DNA of 64,000 bases from Flavobacterium sp. Root901 (GCF_001429765.1 NZ_LMJB01000005.1:1243599-1307598); one strand, 5' to 3'; shown: positions 54,408 to 63,366, counted from the stretch's first letter. A program made the numbers and translations. Notes: generated by a model from the letters alone, not told the origin.

Positions 54408-55034
54408 ATGGCTAAAATAAAAATGAAAAAGAAGTCAACATCGACAGATATGACTGCCATGTGTGATGTTGCGTTCCTTTTGCTTACGTTCTTTATCTTG
54501 ACCGCTACTGCTAAGGTGCCAGAGGCACTTCCTGTAGATATGCCTTCATCGACTGTTCAAAGTAAATTACCAGATTCTGATTTGGCAATTATTACAATAG
54601 GTAAAGGACAAGACGGGAAAAGCAAAGTGTTTTTTGACATTAAAGGTAGAGAGATTCGTAAAAGAACTCTTGAAGGAATGGGCTCAAAATACGGTGTAAC
54701 TTTTTCAGAAGATGATAAAACTAAATTTGCGTTAATGGATGACTTCGGTGTATCCGTTACAAATTTAAAGCAAATCATCGATATGAAATCTGCTGACAGA
54801 GTTAAAGCGGATCAACCTGGAATTCCAATCGATTCTTTAGATAATCAATTAAAAGACTGGCTTTTGGTTTCAAGAAGAGCTGCAATTGACCTTGATGATA
54901 AAGAATTGCAGATTGCAATTAAAGGAGATGCTAAAGAACAATATCCACAAATCAAAAAGATTATGGATATTTTACAAGATCAAAAAATCAATTCCTTTAA
55001 CTTAGTTACTGGTATGAGAGGAAAAGACTTTTAA
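54408..55034 (+). CDS. exbD: ExbD/TolR biopolymer transport protein 1
   Basis: The 208-residue protein has a single N-terminal transmembrane helix with the functional Asp just inside it (MTAMCDVAFLLLTFFILTAT). The periplasmic part runs from about residue 40. It is unusually long for ExbD (about 140 in Proteobacteria), with an extra region KRTLEGMGSKYGVTFSEDDK then FALMDDFGVSVTNLKQII that is common in Bacteroidota. It is the first of two nonidentical exbD genes in tandem. Confidence 0.9.
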   Translation: MAKIKMKKKSTSTDMTAMCDVAFLLLTFFILTATAKVPEALPVDMPSSTVQSKLPDSDLAIITIGKGQDGKSKVFFDIKGREIRKRTLEGMGSKYGVTFSEDDKTKFALMDDFGVSVTNLKQIIDMKSADRVKADQPGIPIDSLDNQLKDWLLVSRRAAIDLDDKELQIAIKGDAKEQYPQIKKIMDILQDQKINSFNLVTGMRGKDF

Positions 55035-55053
55035 TTAAAAAAGATACACTAAA

Positions 55054-55614
55054 ATGGCTGAATTAAATACCGGCGACGGCGGTGGTGGTAAAGGTGGTAA
55101 AGTAAGAAGTAAAAAGCAGAATTCGAAAGTCGATTTAACGGCAATGGTGGATTTGGCATTCTTATTGATCACGTTCTTTATGTTAACTACTTCGTTGTCA
55201 AAACCTCAATCGATGGATTTGTCTCTGCCAGATAAAGATCCTAAAGACGATACTCCACCTGTAAAGGTAGATGAGAATCGTACAATGACACTGATGTTAG
55301 GCGAAAACAATAAAATTGTTTACTATATGGGATTATTAGAGACCCCAATAGCTGGGCCAAAAGATATCGCATATGGTAAAGATGGAATCCGTAGAGAAGT
55401 TCTTAAAAGAAAGAAATCTGTCTTAGAATATTCTACAGCTAAAGGAAAACCTAAAAACGGAATCATCGTTATTATTAAACCAACTAAAAAATCAACTTAT
55501 AGAAATTTAGTTGATATATTAGATGAAATGGCGATTACTGGAGTTGAGACTTATGCAATCGTTCCTGAGTTTACTCCTGAGGAAACAAAATTGATCGATA
55601 AAAAACAAGAGTAA
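55054..55614 (+). CDS. exbD: ExbD/TolR biopolymer transport protein 2
   Basis: The 186-residue ExbD paralogue has a glycine-rich basic N-terminus (LNTGDGGGGKGGKVRSKKQN) and a transmembrane helix with the channel Asp (KVDLTAMVDLAFLLITFFML). A periplasmic domain with VDILDEMAITGVETYAIVPE follows. Two different ExbD subunits in one operon are typical of this phylum and may form a heteromer. It starts 19 bases after exbD 1. Confidence 0.9.
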   Translation: MAELNTGDGGGGKGGKVRSKKQNSKVDLTAMVDLAFLLITFFMLTTSLSKPQSMDLSLPDKDPKDDTPPVKVDENRTMTLMLGENNKIVYYMGLLETPIAGPKDIAYGKDGIRREVLKRKKSVLEYSTAKGKPKNGIIVIIKPTKKSTYRNLVDILDEMAITGVETYAIVPEFTPEETKLIDKKQE

Positions 55615-55645
55615 TTTTGTTTTAACATCCTAATAATCAAGAAAA

Positions 55646-56446
55646 ATGAAATTAGATATAATTAAAAATCAGTGGCTTGATATCGTATTCGAAGGTCGTA
55701 ATAAGATATATGGTGCATATGAGTTAAGAAAATCGAACGGAAAAACTACGGTAAAAGCACTTATCATAGGTTCGGTTATCTTTAGCTTTGCTGTAGCAGC
55801 TCCTCTTATCGCAAGCTTTCTTCCAGATTCTACTGAAGAAGATGTGAATAAAGATATCAAGATTGCGACAGTAAAATTACCTCCTAAAAAAGAGGAAATT
55901 AAGCCAAACCAACCACCACCACCGCCACCGCCACCAAAAGTGGATCAGGTGAAGTTTGTGAAGCCCGTGGTTGCTAAAGCAAATGAAGTTACTGAAGATC
56001 CTCCAAAAATTGAGGATTTGAAAGATAAGAAAGTAGGTAATGAAACTATCAAAGGAGATCCGGATGCAGTTTTAACTGTTGATGAGCCAGTAGGTACAGG
56101 ACCGGTTTCTCAGGTAGTAGAAGAAGATAACAGTGTATATAATACAGCTGGTATCGAAGTAAAACCTGATTTCCCTGGAGGAATGGATAAATTCTACAAA
56201 TTCGTAGGAAATAATTACAAGACTCCGGAAGAAGAAGGTCTAAAAGGTAAAGTTTACGTTACTTTTGTAGTTGAAAAAGACGGTTCATTAACCGACATTA
56301 AAGTTTTAAGGGATATCGGTTACGGTACAGGAGCAGAAGCAATTCGTGTTCTTAAAAAATGTCCAAAATGGACTCCCGGCGAGCAAAATGGTAAAAAAGT
56401 GAGAGTACTTTACTCTTTACCTATTACTATTCAATCTGCAGAATAA
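55646..56446 (+). CDS. tonB: Energy transducer TonB
   Basis: The 266-residue protein has a short N-terminal cytoplasmic region and one transmembrane segment (ALIIGSVIFSFAVAAPLIAS). A proline-rich span reaching the outer membrane follows (NQPPPPPPPPKVDQVKFVKP, residues ~91-110). A C-terminal TonB domain ends with DGSLTDIKVLRDIGYGTGAE, RVLKKCPKWTPGEQNGKKVR and VLYSLPITIQ. It contacts TonB boxes of outer-membrane receptors. Its stop overlaps the next start (TAATG). Confidence 0.94.
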   Translation: MKLDIIKNQWLDIVFEGRNKIYGAYELRKSNGKTTVKALIIGSVIFSFAVAAPLIASFLPDSTEEDVNKDIKIATVKLPPKKEEIKPNQPPPPPPPPKVDQVKFVKPVVAKANEVTEDPPKIEDLKDKKVGNETIKGDPDAVLTVDEPVGTGPVSQVVEEDNSVYNTAGIEVKPDFPGGMDKFYKFVGNNYKTPEEEGLKGKVYVTFVVEKDGSLTDIKVLRDIGYGTGAEAIRVLKKCPKWTPGEQNGKKVRVLYSLPITIQSAE

Positions 56447-56676
56447 TGTTAAAAGATATGCTTAATAATATTCAGAAGAAATCGCTCAAAGAGCGATTTC
56501 TTCTTGTTTTAGGAATACTGTTTTTTTTAATATATCTTGTACTTGGTTTAATGATTATGTTTTGGGAAAAGCTTCCCCTGGATATGGAACCAAAATACAG
56601 ATATGCTTTCGGCGGATTGCTGATTGTTTATTCGGCAATACGTTTTTTAAGATTAATAAATTCAAATACAGAATAA
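56446..56676 (+). CDS. Small two-helix membrane protein in the TonB operon
   Basis: The 76-residue product has two hydrophobic helices (FLLVLGILFFLIYLVLGLMI and YAFGGLLIVYSAIRFLRLI). Its start overlaps the tonB stop by one base, and the next gene starts two bases after its own stop, so translation is likely coupled. I know no functional assignment. Its fixed position between tonB and the PstS-like gene suggests an accessory role. Confidence 0.7.
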   Translation: MLKDMLNNIQKKSLKERFLLVLGILFFLIYLVLGLMIMFWEKLPLDMEPKYRYAFGGLLIVYSAIRFLRLINSNTE

Positions 56677-56678
56677 TT

Positions 56679-57602
56679 ATGCTAAAAAATAGTAGGTTTT
56701 TAGGTTTGATTGTTTTTGTTTTTTTGTTTGCAATGTGTAACCAAAAAAGCAAGAATCAATCTGACAAAGAAACAATTCTAAAAGGTTCTTTAAATATTAC
56801 AGTTGATGAAACTGTAAAACCAATTGTAGAAGACCAGGTAGCGGTTTTTGAGGGAACTTATTACGATGCTAAAATTTCAATTACGCCTAAATCAGAAGCT
56901 GAAGTTATAAACGATCTATTAAATAAAAAAGCTAAAGTAGCGGTTACTACAAGAAAATTAACTCAAGAAGAAATAAGCAGATTCGAGAAAAGTAAAATTG
57001 TTCCGCGTGTAACCCCTTTCGCTACAGATGCAATTGCATTAATTTCAAATAAAAGCAATAATGATACGTTAATTGCGTTGAAAACGGTAGTTGATTTTAT
57101 TCAGGGCAAGCCCGGTACAGGAATCAAAGGTCTTGTTTTTGATAATCCCAATTCAAGTACAGTTCGCTACATGAAGGAACTGGCAAAAGTAAAAGACCTG
57201 CCTACACAAGGTGTGTTCTCTTTTAAAACAAATGATGAAGTGATTAAATTCGTTTCAGAAAATGACGGAATGATTGGTGTTGTTGGTGTAAATTGGTTGT
57301 CACAACCATCGCCAAGTATGGCTGAGATTGTAAAGAAAATAAATGTTTTAAGTGTAAAAGGGTTAAACGATACAAAATATTACAGCCCTACACAAAATGA
57401 TCTTGCCGAGGTTAAATATCCTTTGGCACGTGATTTGTTTATAATTAATTGTCAGGGTTATACTGGTTTGGGAATGGGCTTTGGTTCATTTATTGCCGGT
57501 GATATCGGACAGCGAATAGTTTTAAAGTCTGGATTACTTCCTATAAAAACTCCGGGAAGAAAACTTCAGATTAGAAATGAAATTTTAAAAGATAACGAAT
57601 AA
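56679..57602 (+). CDS. PstS-like phosphate-binding lipoprotein
   Basis: The true start is the ATG at 56679, giving 307 residues with a lipobox FLFAM-Cys20-NQKSK; an upstream ATG at 56562 lies inside the previous gene and adds an unsuitable N-terminus. The mature part resembles a type 2 periplasmic binding protein of the PstS class (KGSLNITVDETVKPIVEDQV, VPRVTPFATDAIALISNKSN, VFDNPNSSTVRYMKELAKVK, GFGSFIAGDIGQRIVLKSGL). No Pst transporter genes are here. Its presence inside a TonB operon suggests it serves the TonB complex or an outer-membrane uptake system; ligand unknown. Confidence 0.85.
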   Translation: MLKNSRFLGLIVFVFLFAMCNQKSKNQSDKETILKGSLNITVDETVKPIVEDQVAVFEGTYYDAKISITPKSEAEVINDLLNKKAKVAVTTRKLTQEEISRFEKSKIVPRVTPFATDAIALISNKSNNDTLIALKTVVDFIQGKPGTGIKGLVFDNPNSSTVRYMKELAKVKDLPTQGVFSFKTNDEVIKFVSENDGMIGVVGVNWLSQPSPSMAEIVKKINVLSVKGLNDTKYYSPTQNDLAEVKYPLARDLFIINCQGYTGLGMGFGSFIAGDIGQRIVLKSGLLPIKTPGRKLQIRNEILKDNE

Positions 57603-57618
57603 ATTAATGACTATAAAG

Positions 57619-59286
57619 ATGAATAAATTTAAAATTTTTAGTCTTGCCATGGTTGCTACAGCTTCTGTTGCAAACGCGCAAGATATCAAAGAAGCAAAAA
57701 AGGCAATTGATGCTGAACAGTTTCAAAAAGCAAAATCATTACTTAAATCAATTATTAAAGCTAAGCCTTCAGATGGAGAAGCTAATTTTGTGTTAGGTAA
57801 CATTTATTTAAATCAAAGTGTAGTAGATTCTGCGAAAATTTATTATTTAAACGGAATTGAAGCATCTGATAAGAAAAACTTAAACTATATTGGATTAGGT
57901 CAAATTGATCTTGATAATAAAAATGCTGCAGCAGCACAAGCTAATTTTGCATTAGCTACAAAAGATATCAAGCGTAAAGATGTAGATGAATTTATTTACA
58001 TTGGAAAAGCTTACATGAACTCTGTAAATCCTGATTATACAAACGCAATTGCAAGTTTGAAAAAAGCTTTGGCAATTGAGCCTCAAAATGCAAATGCACT
58101 TTTAACAATTGGTGATGCGTATTATGGAGCTAACAATCAGAATGATGCTTACAAGGCTTACCGTGATGCTTTTACTGCAGATCCAACTCTTTTAAGAGCT
58201 AAAATGCAGTTAGGTGTTTTATTAAAAGGTGCAAAATCTTATGATGAAGCTATCAAATCTTTTAATGAAGTTATTGCTTTGAATCCAAACTATGGTCCTG
58301 TTTACAGAGAATTAGCGGAGACTTATTACAAATGGGGAAGAAATAAACCTTCAACAGCTAAAGTAAACTTGCAAAATGCAATTACGAACTATGAGAAATA
58401 TTTGAGTTTAACAGATTACTCTTTAGATTCTAAAATGCGTCACGCAGATTTCTTGATTTTAGTAAAAGATTACAAAAGCTTAGAAACTGTAGCAAACAAA
58501 ATGATTGCTGAAGATAAAGTAAATCCTAGAATTTTCAGATATTTAGGTTATGCAGCTTACGAAAACGGGAATGTTGATGTAGCTATCAAATCTATTGAAG
58601 ACTATATCAAAACTCCAACAAATAAAGTAATCGGAAGAGATTATTTATATTTAGGTTTAGCTAAAATCAAAAAGGGAACTGGTGCTGATGGTGCTGTAGA
58701 AGCAACTGCTTTTAATGCAGGTCTTGCAGATATCAAAAAAGCAATTGAATTAGAGCCTTTAGTAGTAGAAGAACTTAATGACTTAGGTAAAGCTTTGTTT
58801 GGTAAAAAGCAATTTGCTCAGGCAGCTGCAATTTTCGAATTTGGTGCAAACAATAAAGATTCTAAAAATTACCTTGACGACAATGTTTATTATGGTATTT
58901 CAGTTTATTATGCTAATGCTAATAAAACTGGTGGAGCTGCAGATGCTGCTGAGTTAGCTAAAGCAGATGCTGCTTTTGACAGAATTTTAGTTGCTTCTCC
59001 AACTTATGATGAAGCTTACTTATACAAAGGAAGAATCAACAACTTGTTAGAGAAAGATGATTTGATTATCAAAAACTACGAAGAGTATGTAGCTAAAATT
59101 ACTGCAAAAGGTGCTGAAGAGTTAGCAAAACCTGCAACAGTGAAGAAAATTGTAGAAGCTTACAATAGTATCGGAGCAAGTTATGCAAATACTGATAAAG
59201 CAAAAGCAATTGAATATTTCAATAAATCTTTAGTTTTAGATCCTGCAAATACTTATGCTGCACAATCTGTGAAAGCTTTAAAATAA
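57619..59286 (+). CDS. Secreted tetratricopeptide repeat protein
   Basis: The 555-residue product has an N-terminal signal (FKIFSLAMVATASVANAQD). I prefer the ATG at 57619 over 57607 because it fits the signal peptide. Many TPR-like helix pairs follow, for example PSDGEANFVLGNIYLNQSVV, NANALLTIGDAYYGANNQND, and LRAKMQLGVLLKGAKSYDEA. The C-terminus repeats the same form (YNSIGASYANTDKAKAIEYF, NKSLVLDPANTYAAQ). TPR arrays mediate protein interactions. Placement at the end of the TonB operon suggests a periplasmic scaffold for that machine. Confidence 0.88.
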   Translation: MNKFKIFSLAMVATASVANAQDIKEAKKAIDAEQFQKAKSLLKSIIKAKPSDGEANFVLGNIYLNQSVVDSAKIYYLNGIEASDKKNLNYIGLGQIDLDNKNAAAAQANFALATKDIKRKDVDEFIYIGKAYMNSVNPDYTNAIASLKKALAIEPQNANALLTIGDAYYGANNQNDAYKAYRDAFTADPTLLRAKMQLGVLLKGAKSYDEAIKSFNEVIALNPNYGPVYRELAETYYKWGRNKPSTAKVNLQNAITNYEKYLSLTDYSLDSKMRHADFLILVKDYKSLETVANKMIAEDKVNPRIFRYLGYAAYENGNVDVAIKSIEDYIKTPTNKVIGRDYLYLGLAKIKKGTGADGAVEATAFNAGLADIKKAIELEPLVVEELNDLGKALFGKKQFAQAAAIFEFGANNKDSKNYLDDNVYYGISVYYANANKTGGAADAAELAKADAAFDRILVASPTYDEAYLYKGRINNLLEKDDLIIKNYEEYVAKITAKGAEELAKPATVKKIVEAYNSIGASYANTDKAKAIEYFNKSLVLDPANTYAAQSVKALK

Positions 59287-59310
59287 TATAGTTTTAAACT
59301 AATTATATTT

Positions 59311-59344
59311 AACCGATAGTTCGCTTTGAACTATCGGTTTTTTT
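59311..59344 (+). terminator. Terminator of the TonB operon
   Basis: The perfect stem AACCGATAGTTC / GAACTATCGGTT has a five-base loop and a T-run. Confidence 0.92.
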
Positions 59345-59370
59345 GTTCCGTAATTAATTGACTATCTTTG
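59343..59370 (+). promoter_or_regulatory. Promoter of queE
   Basis: TTG at 59343-59345 and TATCTTTG at 59363-59370 (exact -7 consensus) are 17 bases apart. The -33 element overlaps the T-tract of the preceding terminator. The gene starts 17 bases after the -7 box. Confidence 0.6.
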
Positions 59371-59387
59371 CACATTAAATTAAAATA

Positions 59388-60020
59388 ATGTTACCAAAAG
59401 AAATACAATTAGAAGTAAATAAAGGGGCAATGCTGCCTTTGATGGAAGAATTTTATACCATTCAGGGTGAGGGTTTTCATACCGGAACTGCCGCTTACTT
59501 CATTAGGATTGGAGGATGTGATGTTGGATGTCATTGGTGCGATGTGAAAGAGAGCTGGAATGCAGAATTGCATCCGCCGACTAATATCGATGTAATTGTA
59601 AATAATGCTTCGAGTTATGCCAATACGGTTGTAGTTACCGGCGGCGAACCGCTTACATGGGATATGACTTTGCTGACACAGCAGTTGAAAAGCAAAAACT
59701 TAAAAGTTCATATTGAAACTTCTGGTGCATATCCATTATCGGGAAGCTGGGATTGGATCTGCCTTTCTCCAAAGAAAAATAAACTTCCAACACAAGACGT
59801 TTATGATAATGCACACGAATTAAAAGTCATTATTTACAATAAGCATGATTTTATTTTTGCAGAAGAACAGGCAGAATTAGTTAATGATAACGCGATCTTG
59901 TTTCTTCAGCCGGAATGGAGTAAAAAAGAAGAAATGACTCCTTTAATTGTTGATTATGTTATGAATAATCCAAAATGGAGAGTTTCTCTTCAAACACACA
60001 AGTACTTAAATATTCCATAA
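59388..60020 (+). CDS. queE: 7-carboxy-7-deazaguanine synthase (radical SAM)
   Basis: QueE is a radical SAM enzyme that converts 6-carboxytetrahydropterin to 7-carboxy-7-deazaguanine in queuosine synthesis. The [4Fe-4S] ligands are in GGCDVGCHWCDVKESW, in the C-x3-C-x2-C form typical of QueE near residues 44-52. Other family segments are PLMEEFYTIQGEGFHTGTAA, VVVTGGEPLTWDMTLL, and KVHIETSGAYPLSGSWDWI. The 210-residue length is normal. It stands alone between two terminators. Confidence 0.95.
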   Translation: MLPKEIQLEVNKGAMLPLMEEFYTIQGEGFHTGTAAYFIRIGGCDVGCHWCDVKESWNAELHPPTNIDVIVNNASSYANTVVVTGGEPLTWDMTLLTQQLKSKNLKVHIETSGAYPLSGSWDWICLSPKKNKLPTQDVYDNAHELKVIIYNKHDFIFAEEQAELVNDNAILFLQPEWSKKEEMTPLIVDYVMNNPKWRVSLQTHKYLNIP

Positions 60021-60031
60021 GCCATAAAAAA

Positions 60032-60055
60032 ACTCTCCAACATGGAGAGTTTTTT
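60032..60055. terminator. Bidirectional terminator between queE and the DinB-like gene
   Basis: ACTCTCC / GGAGAGT forms a seven-base stem with five-base loop AACAT, with A-run on the left and T-run on the right. Confidence 0.85.
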
Positions 60056-60094
60056 ATGTAATAAATACACATTGTGTAAAAAGTATACAATAGG

Positions 60095-60640
60095 TTATTT
60101 CCAGTTTTTGTATTCTTTCAAATTTGTGATATGTGCTAAATGATGATTTCCGTGCCAGGCATACATGCCAATTATGTGTTTAATTTTATACTCAGAATTA
60201 TTTTCAGGATGTATAAATGATCTTTCTAAATCATTCTCAGACAAATTTTTCATTATATAAGATAATCTGAAATGTAATCCTTCCAATAAACTTAAAGTTG
60301 GTAAAATCGGCATTTTTAAACTATCAGGCAATTCAGACCACAATTTTTCATCATATGGTTTTATAATCGGATTATTTTCTGTCAAAGCCCATTTTAATCT
60401 TATGTAACAATTCATGTGGCTTTCGGCACAATGATGAATTACTTGTCTGATTGTCCAGCCGTCAGGACGGTATTCAGTATCTAATTGTTCATCATTTAAA
60501 TCTATTGTTTCAGTTTTTAATCTTTCGGGAAAAGAAGCAATTTCTTCAATTTTGCCTAAGATATAATCAGATGAATATTCATTAGGAGCAATAAATTTCC
60601 CTGTTGGATATTTTAATTTCTCTATATCTAAATTTTCCAT
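60095..60640 (-). CDS. DinB / YfiT-type putative metal-dependent hydrolase
   Basis: The 181-residue four-helix protein has the YfiT signature. The N-terminus EKLKYPTGKFIAPNEYSSDY, the helix RPDGWTIRQVIHHCAESHMN with metal-ligand histidines, and a second His pair in MYAWHGNHHLAHITNLKEY are diagnostic. The DinB/YfiT family includes bacillithiol- and related thiol-S-transferases, and the substrate here is unknown. It is 15 bases after the methyltransferase gene on the same strand. Confidence 0.9.
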   Translation of the reverse strand: MENLDIEKLKYPTGKFIAPNEYSSDYILGKIEEIASFPERLKTETIDLNDEQLDTEYRPDGWTIRQVIHHCAESHMNCYIRLKWALTENNPIIKPYDEKLWSELPDSLKMPILPTLSLLEGLHFRLSYIMKNLSENDLERSFIHPENNSEYKIKHIIGMYAWHGNHHLAHITNLKEYKNWK

Positions 60641-60655
60641 ATTTTTTATATTAGG

Positions 60656-61363
60656 TTAAATTGAAAGTCGGGCTAAATAATCATAGTGTTCACCTTCCAT
60701 AATAAGTTCACATTTTAATCCGTTTGCAATTGCGGCATTTTGCAGTGTATTATAATCGAGATAAAGCCAGTCAAAAGTTTCTTCTTTTTCTCCCTTATAG
60801 GATATAGAAAACGTGAGTTCTCCATAATATTCTGTTTCAGACGGTATCCATTTTCCGCCATCTTCATCTTCATCAAACATATAAATGATATCTGAACTGT
60901 CGATTAAAATTTGCCCATTCGGATTCAAAAGAGATTTTAATTTTGATAAATAGGTGTTGCAGTTTTGCAATTTTCCAAAAATACCCGTTCCGTTCATCAA
61001 TAAAAGAATTGTGTCAAATTTTTCTCCTTCAAATTCTAATATATTTTGAACTACGGCATTTTTCAATCCGCGTAATTTACAAGTTTCAATGGCTTTTTCA
61101 GAAATGTCAATAGCAATTACATCTAAATTTCGATCATTTTGTAATGACAAACTATGACTTCCGGCTCCGCAGCCAACATCTAAAGTTTTCCCTGAAGCTA
61201 ATTGTAAAGCTTTCTGTTCAATTTTTGGCATTTCTTCATAAGAACGAAATAAGTACTCAATACTCATTTCATCTTCTTCAGAAATAGAAGTTTCGGTAAT
61301 AATATCTTCCGGTGAATTATTAGTTTGGAAATCATACATCGCTTTCCCAAAAAGATCTTTCAT
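60656..61363 (-). CDS. Class I SAM-dependent methyltransferase
   Basis: The 235-residue protein has the SAM-binding motif LDVGCGAGSHSLSL near residues 59-72, the acidic loop LDVIAIDISEKAIETCK, and the post-motif FDTILLLMNGTGIFGKLQN. The C-terminal half is mixed alpha/beta. Substrate is not predictable from the sequence. It is upstream of, and probably cotranscribed with, the DinB-like gene. The divergent Cys-cluster gene starts 74 bases away, so the two share a promoter region. Confidence 0.85.
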   Translation of the reverse strand: MKDLFGKAMYDFQTNNSPEDIITETSISEEDEMSIEYLFRSYEEMPKIEQKALQLASGKTLDVGCGAGSHSLSLQNDRNLDVIAIDISEKAIETCKLRGLKNAVVQNILEFEGEKFDTILLLMNGTGIFGKLQNCNTYLSKLKSLLNPNGQILIDSSDIIYMFDEDEDGGKWIPSETEYYGELTFSISYKGEKEETFDWLYLDYNTLQNAAIANGLKCELIMEGEHYDYLARLSI

Positions 61364-61437
61364 TGTAATTTAGTTCAAAGTTTAAGGTTTCAAGTTTAAA
61401 GTTGTTTAATTTTGCAGATCAACTTTAAAAATTAAAC

Positions 61438-61932
61438 TTGAAACAAATTTTAAATAACTTAAATAAGTTAGCCAAAGATAAGCATATCGAAAACAAAAAG
61501 TATTTTGATAAGCTGAAAAAGAAACAGCCTAAGAATTTAGATTATGTAATGCAGGATTTGCATGATGCGGAATTTAAAAAAACGGATTGTTTAAAATGTG
61601 CCAATTGCTGCAAAACAACCGGGCCTTTATTTACTTTGGCAGATATTGAAAGGATTTCGAAATCGTTTAGACAAAAACCACAGCAGTTTATTGATCAGTA
61701 CCTGCGCATCGATGAAGATAAGGATTATGTCCTGAAACGTGTTCCTTGTACTTTTTTGGACAGCGAAAATTATTGTTTGATTTATGATGTAAGGCCAAAA
61801 GCCTGCAGAGAGTTTCCTCATACAGATCGCAAAAAGTTTCATCAAATTGCCGATTTAACTTTAAAAAATGTTGCAATTTGCCCGGCTGCTTATAATATAG
61901 TAGAAGAAATGAAAAAGAAATTGCCGCTGTAA
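61438..61932 (+). CDS. YkgJ-type cysteine cluster protein
   Basis: The start codon appears to be TTG at 61438 (164 residues). The Cys cluster CLKCANCCKTTGPLFTLADI near residues 53-72 is followed by RVPCTFLDSENYCLIYDVRP and KACREFPHTDRKKFHQ, then NVAICPAAYNIV. This spacing identifies the YkgJ / zinc- or iron-chelating domain family. Role unknown. A related DUF3109 gene lies at 11 kb. Confidence 0.88.
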   Translation: MKQILNNLNKLAKDKHIENKKYFDKLKKKQPKNLDYVMQDLHDAEFKKTDCLKCANCCKTTGPLFTLADIERISKSFRQKPQQFIDQYLRIDEDKDYVLKRVPCTFLDSENYCLIYDVRPKACREFPHTDRKKFHQIADLTLKNVAICPAAYNIVEEMKKKLPL

Positions 61933-62028
61933 TCTTTAAGATTGTATTGTTGCTTTAGAATTATACATTTCGCTTTTTTAAATGTATTTTTGATCATCTG
62001 AAATATAAATCAAAATAGAAGACATAAA

Positions 62029-63264
62029 TTGAATTTAGAATACTTTATAGCAAAACGACTCATCACTGCAAAAAATAATAAAAGCAGTATTTCGGCGCCA
62101 ATTATTAAAATTGCTATTTCTGCAATTGCCATTGGTATAATTATGATGATGGTTTCTGTTGCGACAGGAATTGGTCTGCAGCAAAAAATACGCGAAAAAG
62201 TTTCTGCTTTCAACGGACAAATTATTATTTCAAATTATGATAATAATAATTCAGACATAACTTTAATTCCAATTTCAAAGAAACAAGATTTTTATCCCAA
62301 TTTTAAATCGGTTCCAGAAGTAAGCCATATACAGGCAGTAGCGAGTAAAGCCGGAATAATTAGGACAGAAAATGCTTTTGAGGGAATTGTTTTCAAAGGA
62401 GTAGGAGCAGATTATAACTGGAATAATATAAAAGAATATTTAGTTGAAGGTAAACTGCCTGATTTTTCAAACGCGCTAAACGAAGATGTAATTATATCAA
62501 GATTTCTCGCAGACCGACTAAATTTAAAATTAGGAGACAGTTTTAATACCTTTTTTATAAAAGATGAACAAGGAAAACTCCCAAACAGCCGACGATTTAA
62601 AATTGCAGGAATTTTTAGTTCCGGATTTCAGGATTTTGATGCTACCTATATAATAGGTGATATTCGCCATATTCAGCGAATCAACAAATGGAGCCCGGAT
62701 CAGGTTGGTGCTTTTGAGGTTTTTGTAAAAGACTTTACTACCATTAAAGAAACTGGAAATCAGGTTTACGAAAAAATCTCATCAAATCTCGATACAAAAA
62801 CAATCACAGAAAAGTATAGTTATATTTTTGACTGGCTGCAGCTCTTCGATTTTAATATTGTAGTTATTTTAGGGATAATGATTCTGGTGGCGACAATTAA
62901 TATGGTAGTTGCCTTGCTGGTTCTTATTTTAGAACGAACGCAAATGATTGGGATTTTAAAAGCAGTAGGTGCAAACAACTGGACAGTCCGCAAAGTTTTT
63001 TTGTATAATGCCTTCTACCTAATCGTTCGCGGATTATTTTGGGGAAATTTAATTGGGATCTCATTACTCTTAATTCAGCAGCAATTCGGAATAATTCATC
63101 TTAATCCGGAAAACTACTATGTAAACCAGGCACCGGTATATTTAAATTGGGTTTATATACTGCTATTAAATTTGCTTACCATAACAGTATGTTTCCTCGT
63201 ATTATTAATTCCTTCTTATATAATAACAAAAATCTCTCCCGTAAAAGCAATTCGCTTTGATTGA
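62029..63264 (+). CDS. LolC/LolE-like ABC transporter permease (FtsX fold)
   Basis: The TTG at 62029 begins a 411-residue protein, N-terminus MNLEYFIAKRLITAKNNKSS. It has one N-terminal transmembrane helix (IIKIAISAIAIGIIMMMVSV) and a large periplasmic MacB-type domain (~residues 60-255). Three C-terminal FtsX-type helices follow (FNIVVILGIMILVATINMVV; FYLIVRGLFWGNLIGISLLL; VYILLLNLLTITVCFLVLLI). The signature ILERTQMIGILKAVGANNWT matches lipoprotein-releasing permeases. The ATP-binding partner is not in the window. Confidence 0.9.
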   Translation: MNLEYFIAKRLITAKNNKSSISAPIIKIAISAIAIGIIMMMVSVATGIGLQQKIREKVSAFNGQIIISNYDNNNSDITLIPISKKQDFYPNFKSVPEVSHIQAVASKAGIIRTENAFEGIVFKGVGADYNWNNIKEYLVEGKLPDFSNALNEDVIISRFLADRLNLKLGDSFNTFFIKDEQGKLPNSRRFKIAGIFSSGFQDFDATYIIGDIRHIQRINKWSPDQVGAFEVFVKDFTTIKETGNQVYEKISSNLDTKTITEKYSYIFDWLQLFDFNIVVILGIMILVATINMVVALLVLILERTQMIGILKAVGANNWTVRKVFLYNAFYLIVRGLFWGNLIGISLLLIQQQFGIIHLNPENYYVNQAPVYLNWVYILLLNLLTITVCFLVLLIPSYIITKISPVKAIRFD

Positions 63265-63287
63265 TTTCATAGAATAATAATATATAC

Positions 63288-63318
63288 AACCCGACAGTTT
63301 CTAAAACCTGTCGGGTTT
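63288..63318 (+). terminator. Terminator after the permease (CCCGACA family)
   Basis: AACCCGACAG pairs with CTGTCGGGTT over a small AT-rich loop, followed by a short T-rich stretch. This is the fifth copy in the window. Confidence 0.85.
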
Positions 63319-63366
63319 ATTTTTATACATATATATGTATAGAATTTACTCAAACCTGATTTTGGG

